Source: Prostheceraeus crozeri (lineage: Eukaryota; Platyhelminthes; Polycladida; Euryleptidae). Taken from it: a DNA stretch of 64,000 bases. The stretch spans positions 92,614 through 156,613 of the forward strand of contig CAJQUW010003051.1 in assembly GCA_907163375.1 (NCBI GenBank), read 5' to 3'. This document shows positions 54,560 through 64,000 of this stretch, piece by piece. The translations under genes were made by a program, and so were the position numbers. Numbering within the stretch: position 1 is the stretch's first letter; every line of letters begins with the position of its first letter. The notes under the pieces were generated by a model. That model was not told the DNA's origin and did not search any database. It saw only the letters and a program-made list of their open reading frames with translations.

Positions 54560-55304
54560 CCTAACTCTACCCTATGACAATTCGCTTATGTGCTTTGAGT
54601 GTCGTTGACGTGGTCTTATTAGATACATTTTACTTCTTCGTTGCCATCATATCATTTGTGTATTTTGTCGTGAAAAGCATCGATGTAATTCTTCATTTTG
54701 TAATATGTTATAGAACGTTTCCTTAGATGTGTAAATTTCCGTTTTAGGCTTCTATCATCATTTTTATGGATTGTGAGGGTGAACCTGTACAGGAGCTCAG
54801 TGCTATTGCTATGAACAAATTGGACATATCAGATTGTTAGTGTCTATCATCAACATGCCAACTGCGGATCCATTGTTGATCAATGGGGCGAGGAAAACAC
54901 ATTCATGGACTTAATCTGAAATATTTGCTGGGAAAGACTATGGCTGTTCTGGTGAGCGTGCTCTTCGTATTGACTTTAAACGATGGTTAGCTGCTTTCAA
55001 TGTTATACGCATCTTTTGTAATAATCCTGGTAAGGAGAGGAAAGTATGTCCCAATCTAATCATTGATGATATTTTGCGCCCACCTTGGGATAGTAGAGTG
55101 AATCAACATTATCATGAAGTCACGAAACGTTTTAAGGATTTGTGTGTTCCTATTTTGTCTGTTCGTTGTAGTAGCTACGTTCATAACCAATGCTTCTTTC
55201 CTCCTTACCTCAACACTGGCAAAGTCCTGTATGGTTATCATTGCTCGCTGTATGATAGTTACCAGCTGTATCTATTTTATCTCTTTCAAACCATTGATTT
55301 ATAA
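54560..55304 (+). pseudogene. Copy B counterparts of the second RING-like and exonuclease-like ORFs
   Basis: 54560-54725 matches the RING-like gene at 43977-44225; 54765-55304 matches the gene at 43394-43924. Broken. Confidence 0.7.
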
Positions 55305-55398
55305 TGCATGCTTGTTACTATTATTCAATAAATGTTACTATGAGAAGAGTTGTTGTTTTCATGCAATGGATGGGTTAGATAAAGGGCGATCATGTCTT

Positions 55399-56158
55399 TC
55401 TCAAACGACTGCGGAAGTAACATTTACATTTTCATAGGCAAAGTTTAAAAGGAGCTGTTCAAGATTTATGTGATAAATTTTCATAATGATGAGACCGACA
55501 TCGAAGCAGTGGTCGATGATGCTGCACTCTATTTCTAGAGTTAATGAATACATTCTCTGATAGCATTATCATGGCGCGATTAGTTGCGAAAATTAAGTTT
55601 AGTCATTTTTGGAAAGGAAGAGGTGGAAAGTCGCTCTTTCCATTTTGCTTCTTATTCAATGGAAGTGGTAGATCACCCCAAAGAATTTTTTAAAAGACAT
55701 ATGATAAAAATTGCTGAACGCCTTAACGCATTTAACCATCATGGTAGCAGTCTAGTGATTGAAGCGATTTCAGATATTCACATTTGAAGCGATTTCAGAT
55801 ATTCACATTCAACTTTCCATAAAGAAAAATTGAAAATGCAGTGGTACTTGATTGTAGCACAACTGGTTTTCGAGCTATGTCTGCTCACTCTCGAAGTATA
55901 TTCCTTCTGTACATGCGTCTATTATTTAGAAAAGGCTAGCAAATTCATATCTTCAAAAAGACTTGCTATAGACATCAGTAACGGTGATGAAACTATGTGT
56001 TGCGATGTATGTAAGCGAAAGGATGGGAAATGAAAAGCGCATCTTCAAGAGATGTAAGCATGCTTTTGTCAACGCTGTTTCATACGTAATTGCATTCAAC
56101 TTTGCAAATGTAACCACTGTGATATTGCTTCATTTCGAGTGTCACTTATGTCGCAATA
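55399..56158 (+). pseudogene. Copy B counterparts of the unknown ORF and the RING-like membrane ORF
   Basis: 55399-55830 matches 42896-43306; 55830-56158 matches 42570-42899. Broken. Confidence 0.7.
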
Positions 56159-56216
56159 GTTAGTACCTATGCAAATGTGGTTAAAGATAGGTTTTAGCAA
56201 AGGACTAACACGGAAA

Positions 56217-57242
56217 ATGGCGACGAAACGTAAAATGACGAAACGTAAAAAGTCAAAAAGTTTCAAAGTTTTCTTCAGCCATTCAAGCTCTCCGACGAAT
56301 GAAAGCAAATCAGCGATACAATGCTATACGACATGCTAACGATAAATTCATTTGTGAAATTATTTCTCATGTGAGGAAGTTGAGGACGAAGAAATTAGCG
56401 CCAAAACAACGAAAGTTACTTAAGCGATATGCTACAAAATTGCGTTTCATCTCCAATCCTAAAGTCACCCTTCAAAGAAAGAGGGAAACTCTAACACAAA
56501 AGGGTGGTTTCCTTTCAGCAATACTTCCAATGATAGCTCCTGCCGTGGGCAACCTATTGGGAAATATCTATTTGGCTCTAAGCGTTAATTATGCAAATGT
56601 TGAGTCTCAAAGTAATAAAATGGATTTCAGACTTCAATGTGATAAAGTTCTGACTGTATCAGGTCCATCTCATGCAGGTAAAACTGTTTTCACGCTGAAT
56701 TTATTGGATAAAAGGAGGGAGTTGTTTAAGGAACCTATCAATCGAGTGATTTGGTGTTATGGTATTTATCAACCGTCGCTGTTTCAGGAATTGCAAAGTC
56801 GCAACTTTATTCGACATGAAGGAATTATTCCAGTGGATAAACTTCAGTCTAATGATGTTGTTGTATTGGATGATTTATTAAAAGAAAAGTAAGAATTCAA
56901 AAGATGTTACAGATATGTTTCACTCGCGCAGCACACCATAAAAGGTGTTTTATCATCTATATCACACAAAAATTTGTTTCCTGATGGGAAAAGAAGCTCG
57001 TACACGAAACCTGAATACACACTATTATGCTATTTTCAAGAATCCGCGAGATAAAAGTCAATTTGAAATTTTTAGCGCGACAAGTTGCACCCAGAGGATC
57101 AAAAGCCTTAATTGAAATTTTTCAAGCAGCTACTGAAAAACCATACGGTTACTTATTCATTGACTTTACGCAAGAGTGTCCGGAAGAATTTAGATTTCGA
57201 AGTGATATTTTGAAAACTCCCATGATTATCTACAAACTATGA
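56217..57242 (+). pseudogene. Copy B small basic protein and packaging ATPase
   Basis: Matches 42162-42518 and 41513-42178. Walker A (GPSHAGKT) and Walker B (VVVLDDLL) are readable. Broken. Confidence 0.8.
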
Positions 57243-57936
57243 GTTCTTATTCTCGCATGATTGTTATTCCTCAGGATGAATATGTACAATTGACTGCCAT
57301 GCAGCAAGTAAAGCAACCTCTTGCAAATCAAATGTATAGGAAAGAAATAGATTATCAGCAAAATGTTCACATCAAAGATCCACATCGTGCTGTATTATTA
57401 CAATCGGAAATACTGTTGAGCAATTGAAAAACTTGAAGAATAAGATGCGTGACTCTGTATCGACTGCTACACCTTTAGCATCTCGCGCACATGCCATATC
57501 TCTTTTCAACAGTATTGAACCCCATCTCAATGTAAATGTTAGAGGAGAAATCATTACAGATGAAAATAAAGTGATTGATGCTTCACGTTATGAAGACTTG
57601 ATTCAGTATGCGACACGTAGAAAGCGCCGTCAGGGCTATGTTCCACCTGGTTGGTCATACTTTCTTAAACTATTGAATTGAAAAGCATAATGTACCAAAA
57701 TTTGCTTTGATAATGAGACATTGAAAGAACTTGATTCAACAGTGGCTACTACTCCAATGCTTCAGACGATGAAAATGCCAACAAATTGGTTTAAGACGTC
57801 ACCTGCTACATCCCCTCCCACACTCACTAAGCAAACAGAGGAAGAACTCGACGTAGATCTACATCGCCACTAAAACTAGTAAAAGGAAAACGTTAAAACA
57901 GCTCCTCCCAGGAAATACATGTTCTCAGACTATTAA
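57239..57936 (+). pseudogene. Copy B counterpart of the ATPase-adjacent conserved protein
   Basis: Matches 40824-41516. Broken. Confidence 0.75.
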
Positions 57937-57938
57937 TA

Positions 57939-59213
57939 TGAAGCAGATGTGTTGCTTGCCATGTAATGAGCCGCCAGAGGTGTGAATGTCGTTGTCACTT
58001 GCACTTGCTGCGCCAGCTCTCACAATGAAACCCCTAAGCAATGTGAACACGATCGCAAAACCGCTAAAGCTAAATGCTGCAGTTGTTGTAAATGTAGAAA
58101 GGCAAGAAAACAAAAAGATGAGAAGGAGGAAAAAGAGTCAGTCGTCATCGACTGAACGTGTGAAGTCAATCTATTATGATGTAAAACATCCGGCAGGATT
58201 TGCATCTATCAAGAAATTATCAAAAGCGAGTGGTCTTCCACAATCACAAGTGAAACGATGGTTAAAGGGTCAGGCTACCTATACACTCCACAAACAAGCG
58301 AAAAAAGAAGTACCGCACCCGCCATTATATTGTTCATGACATCGATGAACAGTGGCAAGCAGATTTGTGTGATGTTGCCTCCATTTCAAAACATAACTCG
58401 GGCAATAATTTTATTTTAACCGTCATTGATATTTTCTCGCGTTATGCGTGGGCTCAACCTTTAAAAACTAAAGAAGGGAAAGGAGTAGCAAAAGCATTCC
58501 AAACAATTTTTCGAGAAGGTCGCATTCCAAAAAGAATTCAGAGTGATCAAGGAAAAGAGTTTGAAAATCAGCATGTGACAAGATTATTTGAGAGGCATGA
58601 CATTGAGTTGTTTAGTGTAAAAGAGTGCTTATAAAGCTGCACTCGTTGAACGTTTTAATCGCACATTATTAAAAAATCGCTTGTGGCGACATTTTACTGC
58701 CAACTTGACACAAAAATTGGACAAAGGTTCTACAAGATACACTCCATGCCTACAATCACTCTATCCATCGTTCTCTATTGGACTCAGACCAGTAGATGTA
58801 AATGCTGACAATGTAGATAAAGTGCGCGAATCATTCCAACGTAAACGCACTCATGTGAAAAGTGATGTGAAAATTGGTGATAAAGTTCGTATCTCAAAAG
58901 TGAAAAGTGTTTTTGCTAAAGGGTACCTTCCGAATTGGACAGAGGAGGTATTTACAGTATCAAGGATTAATCAAAAAGACTCTCCGACCACCTACAAGTT
59001 GAAAGATTACGATAATGAAGAAATTGAGGGTAGCTTTTACCGCGATGAGATTGAGGTAGTCACTGAAAGTGAAACATATTTGGTAGAGAAAATCATTCGA
59101 TGTAAAAAACGGCCAAGGTGAAGAATGGTGTCTTGTTAAATGGACTGGTTATCCTTCAAGTATGAACTCTTGGATGCGTCGTGCCGACATCTTTCATCTA
59201 AGTGATCGACAGT
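57939..59213 (+). pseudogene. Copy B integrase (and overlapping Cys-rich ORF)
   Basis: Matches 39556-40822. Core motifs such as IQSDQGKEFEN are readable. Broken. Confidence 0.82.
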
Positions 59214-59255
59214 GATTCATGCAAAGTTGTAACTAACAATGTTTAGGGTTTGAGC

Positions 59256-59712
59256 TATGAATCCAACTGCTCATTTTATTCACGACCCTCCTATGTAAGT
59301 GGTGGAGGACAAATTTACATCGGCGCTCGCCGCCAACGTGGAGGTAGCATACTTGGTGCACTGAAATCTGTTGTAGCACCTCTCATATCCAATGTCTGTA
59401 GATCTTTAAAACGAAATGTTTTAAGTAATGCCGTTGGCTTTGCTGGTGATGTTGCTAGTGATCTTTCCAGAGGTAGAAGTTTTAAGAGCAGTTTGTTGAA
59501 TCGTGGGAAGGAACGCGGTTTAAAAACATTGAAGCAGACCATTGCTGGTGTTACTCAAGGAAAGAAATCACCTAAACGAATGAATAAAGGAAGGAGGAAA
59601 CATCGCGGAGCTGGTAAGGTGCGATCTTCAGTCAAAAGGCATTCACGCAAACGTCGCAGAGGGCTCTAATCATTCATTCAGGCGCTAAACGACGACGCTG
59701 CTGATAACTTCT
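59256..59712 (+). pseudogene. Copy B small basic virion-like protein
   Basis: Matches 39059-39514. Broken. Confidence 0.75.
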
Positions 59713-59716
59713 AATC

Positions 59717-61001
59717 ATGGAGTGTAAAAAACTTCCGGTTTTGTTTGTTTGTTTGATCAACAAGCCATACAGACAGATATTCTTAGTTCAAGTATTGTAG
59801 ATTATCATCCTCGAACAGCTGAGAATGCTGGCCCCATTGAATTTGTTATTCCTGGTGGTAGTGATGACTACATAGATTTGAGTTATGCGATGCTTGATTT
59901 GAGGTTTAGAATTCAGCAAGCAGATGGACATGCTATTGACGATGCACATAAAGTTGGACTGAACAATTTACCATTGACTACATTACTTCGCGATGTTTCT
60001 CTAACGATTGGAGAGCAGCAGGTGGAAGGTGGTCAAAGCGATTATCCCTATAAATCATATTTCAATCATGTATCACAGTTTCATCCAGCAGCACAAAAAA
60101 GTCATATGGAAGCCATGGGATGGTACAGAGATGAAGCAGGAAAATTTGATGTTGAAACAAACAGTGGCTTTGTAAAGCGATCTGCTATGATTAAAGATAG
60201 TAGAGTATGTCAGCTATATGGTCCGCTGAATTTAGACTTCTTTAGACAGTCAAAGTTTTTACTCTGTAATACCAGCATGCGACTCAAGCTGACATTGAAT
60301 AAGCCTGAATTTGCGCTGAATGCATTTGCTAAAGTTGACAATTTTAGAATTCATGTGGAAGATATTGCACTTTACATTCGTCGAGTAGTACCGAATCCAA
60401 GTGTCATTAGAGGACATGCTGAAGGTCTTAACCGCCAAAATGCCATTTAACCCGTTCAGCATACAAAGCTTCTCACCTTTACAATTCCGAAAGATCAAAA
60501 GAGTTTCATGAAAGATGGCCTCTTTCCATCGGAAGCACCGAAGCTCCTCATGGTGGCAATGGTTGAAAATGATGCATTTAATGGTAATATAAAGAAGAAT
60601 CCTTTCAATTTTAAACACAATCAGTTAAGTGAAATTGCTTTACGTGTAAATGGAGTGTGAGTCATCCTGGTCCACCCTACAAACCAGATTTTGCTTCGGA
60701 TCAATTTATGCTCAGTTATGTTGATTTTATGGATGTCTTTGGCTTTTACAATACGGATGACACCAACGGACTGACTATGAAAGAGTTTAAGAGTGGATAT
60801 ACTATTTATGCATTTGATTTGACTGCTGACAGCGATATTAGTGCACCCTATCGTCAAGCGAACGTGCCTCATAATATTCGTTTGGATTTGACGTTCAAAA
60901 GAACACTACCTGAGACGATCAATGTATTAATTTATGCAGTCTTCGATTCAAATATTGAAATTACAAAGTATCGTGACGTGATTCTTCAGTATAATCGTTA
61001 A
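59717..61001 (+). pseudogene. Copy B major capsid protein
   Basis: Matches 37779-39056, with GPIEFVIPGGSDDYIDL readable. Broken. Confidence 0.85.
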
Positions 61002-61460
61002 TGAGTTGGTTGACTGCTGACGATATTAAGACTAAAGTGCAGCGTAATGCAGACGAAGCGACGTTGAAAGCTTTCGATAATGTCTATTCACTCGATACCT
61101 TACCACCTGCAGTAAATCACTATCCCATCTTTATTGTGCTAAACACTCATTCACAGAATTTAGGCGGTGAGCATTGGAAAGCGATCTTTATTGGAGAAGA
61201 CCGACGTGGTGAACTATTTGACTCTCTTGCTCAACCTCCAAATATACCAACACAGCAGTGGTTGAGAAAACATACGCGTCAATATCAGCGAAATGAACGC
61301 ATACTACAACATCACTTTCATCAACGTGTGGTGCTTTTGTACTGTACTTCATCTTAAAACGTTTACATGTATCTCGATTTGCATCTGTTATTCAAAACTT
61401 TTCATGTAATCCATCCTCTAATGAAAAAATGATTTGTAAGTTCTATCATGATTTGAAATA
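61001..61460 (+). pseudogene. Copy B adenain-like protease
   Basis: Matches 37318-37779 and again overlaps the capsid stop (TAATG). Broken. Confidence 0.8.
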
Positions 61461-61489
61461 AAAACATCATGTTGGAAAAATTGTTTTTT

Positions 61490-62036
61490 TATTTTACAAA
61501 TCCGCTGGGTACGTACATACTCAATGAGATAGTCTAGGATCATATTTGCTTGTTCATGAGATTTTAGTCCAGTAATGATCACTTTTCTATTATGAAAGAT
61601 TGCCACATGCACAGGTAACCTACAACTAATGAGAGCTGCAGGAAAAGTTTCGGGTTCATAACACAAATTGTAAACTGCTGGTACGAATCTTCAAAAATGA
61701 TACACTGTCACTCAATTGAGTAGAGATCACCATATTGTCCACAGTCAGATTCGACATCACACACCTCTCCCTCTTCCATATCCGACGTAGTAGTCTCTGT
61801 AGCTCTAAGCGCATTGACTGCGCCGATGAATGAGAAAGGGCGCCGAGACTCTGTACAGTCCCATTTGGGAAGAGTTGAAGATTCCGTGAATTGTTCATCT
61901 TCACCACTAACATTTGAGGACGGCCCGGGTAATACTTGCTGTTTGGAAGCTGTTGGCGTAATGTTGTGAGATCGATTTTGGTGTAGAGTCTGAAGCGACG
62001 GAGAATGTTGACGATTGGTGTAGCGATGGCGCTCAT
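61490..62036 (-). pseudogene. Copy B TBP-like region
   Basis: Matches 36746-37291. Both halves of the TBP-like fold are readable (YYPGRPQMLVVKM; LPVHVAIFHNRKVIITGLKS). Broken. Confidence 0.75.
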
Positions 62037-62039
62037 GAT

Positions 62040-62745
62040 GAAAAAATGAGTAATTGAGCGATGTACCTTCCTTTTATACTTTTCCCAACTACCTTGATGA
62101 AATGTGAAGTTAGTATGAAGTTGGGAATGATAGAGTTGAATTCGCCGATTGTTGACGCGCAGCCAGATGCGATTTCCAATACGTGAATGTCTTTTCATAT
62201 AGAAGTATTTCAAGTCCTTCATGATATGATGTAGAGATTGAAAATGACGATAAGATAAAACAAACTCTCTTCTCACATTTCCAGTTGAATCTTTGAAATA
62301 GACGTTTCGATCATGATCCGTTTCAATACGTTGTAGGGAATCTAATTTCCAACTCATGGTGCGTGGTAATCATATCTGATTAAGATTTGCATAGTAGGGC
62401 GATGAAATCACGACGAATAAATGTCATGATGGAGCGATGTATGTATCTTCTATACTTCTCCCAATTGTATTTGCGAAATGAGAAACAGTTTGCGGAATGA
62501 GAATGGTAGATTTGAATTTCATTTCTGTAATGTTGAAGCCAAACTTGATCACCCAAGGAGATGAATCTTAATGTTTCAAAATATTCCAAATCCCTCATGA
62601 TATCATTGAGGTTGACAAATTGTCGCCATGTTAATGTAATTCCTCTTGATGTATGACCATGAGAATTTTTGAAATGTACGTTTCCATCACGATCAACTCT
62701 GATATATTGTAGAGAGTCCAAAATCCAAGTCTTCATGATGTTATG
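62040..62745 (-). pseudogene. Copy B PC4-like paralogues
   Basis: 62040-62357 matches paralogue 2 and 62380-62745 matches paralogue 1. The domains are almost unchanged from copy A. Confidence 0.6.
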
Positions 62746-62773
62746 CAAAGTTGAGATCAGCAATATAAAAATG

Positions 62774-63850
62774 TCGTTTTATCATATTTTGCTTAGCAAT
62801 GCGGCTACAAAGAGATTTGCTAGTAATCGAGCGCGCACTCTTTTCTACTCCCATTGATCATGCACAACAGCTAAATGGAAATTGGGAAGTGGGTGTCACT
62901 CAACTTGTTTATAGCAACTGTGTCTATACTTTTGATCATGAGGTGATGACTATTAATATGAGACGTACAGCTGCTTACCAATGTGAAAAGGGGTGCCGAG
63001 TATACATTCCACAGGGGCCAAAGAAAGATCTCTTATCATGTAAAAAGTTTATATATGATTTCTTGAATAAAGCGTGTAAACATATTGTCCAATTTACTCC
63101 GCACAATGATGATCATAATTATGTACATCATGTAGTTGAGAAAGATTGGATTGCTTTGTTGGTTATTAAAGTTTAAGTCCAAGTTTAAGAATGGATCTGC
63201 AAATGATTTAGGTTACCTCGCTAGCGCCTTAACAAGCTATGATAATTTTAACGTTAATTAACAACTCCACATAAGTGGTCATAAACAGTTAATATATCGA
63301 GAGGGAAGCTTATTATGTAGATCTTATTCCAAGAAATGAGAAGACGTTGGTGAAGAAGATTGTGATTAAGCCAAGAAAGACAAACATGACTCCTGAAACA
63401 TTATTGAAGAAATTTAATTATCTCCTTCGAGTTGATGGTAAACAAGTGGCAACATTGACTTATATCAAATCATCTAATCATATTGCAATAAGCAAATTAA
63501 ATGATGTTGATCTAGTATTAGTTTGTTCAAAAGATTTTCATCAGTTCTTACGACATCGTTCTGCAGCTGTTCATGGAAAATCTGATATGCAACATTTACC
63601 ATGTGAAAGGTCAAATCAATTTGATACAGAAAGGCTGATATGGACCGTATCTTTATACAGAAAGTGTGTAGAGTCCTTTAGGTGGTTTCTTACATGAAAC
63701 AAGAGTGTTGATGCCTGCATTATTTACTTCGGTTAAATTGGTTGTAGATTATTTAAATGAAGTGATTAATGAGCAACATATTTCATTTTCTGAAAAAGAA
63801 GGTGTTTTGTCTCTCACTATAAGTGGGAAAAGGTATTTGAACTAAATTAT
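62774..63850 (+). pseudogene. Copy B minor capsid (penton-like) region
   Basis: Matches 35206-36009 and extends further toward the window end. LNGNWEVGVTQLVYSN is readable. Broken. Confidence 0.7.
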
Positions 63851-64000
63851 GGATAAAAAAAACCTCTAATGGGACTGTTTTGGGTTGTTTGAGTCAAAAT
63901 TCTTTAAACTGTTGTAGGTACTTGTAACCAAAGCTAGCGCAGACATGTCGCTATTCGCGTCGTTATTCACTATTTTTCAGATATTATTCCAATATTGGTG

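Larger units (their letters stand above)
53440..64000 (+). mobile_element. Polinton/Maverick element, copy B (inverted, cut by window end)
   Basis: The same genes as copy A in reversed orientation, so structural genes are on the plus strand and the TBP/PC4-like module on the minus strand. Remaining open stretches match copy A almost residue for residue, so the duplication is recent, yet copy B carries well over a dozen breaks while copy A has few. It runs past the window edge. Confidence 0.92.

Noticed and set aside
1-64000. tRNA, rRNA or CRISPR array
   Set aside because: No cloverleaf with a GTTCNANNC arm, no rRNA core sequence and no spaced direct repeats of CRISPR type were seen.

Overview
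The window looks like AT-rich nuclear DNA of an invertebrate animal. It has no bacterial-type operons, and it carries spliced transposon genes, TATA/CCAAT promoters and AATAAA signals. Its transposons are metazoan types: LINE, PIF/Harbinger, Tc1, hAT and Polinton/Maverick. I cannot name the species. I see no clear single-copy host gene; almost everything recognisable is mobile or virus-like.

Layout. 0.7-2.0 kb: two LINE reverse-transcriptase C-terminal fragments. 2-8.8 kb: mostly featureless, with an inverted repeat near 7 kb and AT-rich low complexity at 8.2-8.5 kb. 8846-12457: an apparently whole PIF/Harbinger transposon with TTA target duplications, 18-bp ends, a two-exon Myb/SANT-like gene and a 348-aa DDE transposase. 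12995-13267: a 123-bp-arm palindrome. 14368-16035: a Tc1-like remnant with a 333-bp hAT MITE nested inside it. 16.3-20.6 kb: nothing recognised. 20.7-22.8 kb: satellite-like repeats, related to those at 52.9-53.4 kb beside a Polinton. 23.8-26.6 kb: a cluster of compact TATA-driven genes, three of them followed by the same cassette of four RNA hairpins, the first of which resembles a histone 3' stem-loop. 27.4-32.3 kb: a small acidic ORF, a CCAAT/TATA promoter like that of the Polinton, and a fossil protein-primed DNA polymerase B segment.

34.8-45.3 kb (copy A) and 53.4-64.0 kb (copy B) are two inverted copies of one Polinton/Maverick-family element. Copy A keeps long open frames for minor and major capsid proteins, adenain-like protease, chromodomain integrase, packaging ATPase, basic virion-like proteins and two RING-like proteins. 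On the opposite strand it has a short module with two PC4-like paralogues and a protein that matches the two-repeat fold of TATA-binding protein. Copy B holds the same genes in broken form and runs off the window. Between the copies lie a minisatellite, a periodic peptide-coding repeat, a decayed hAT transposase (46.5-48.5 kb) and a hAT deletion derivative (52.0-52.8 kb).

Most interesting: a TBP-like gene, PC4-like genes and strong TATA boxes inside one Polinton, and the repeated hairpin cassette after small genes at 25-26.6 kb. All calls are by reading the sequence; no searches were run.
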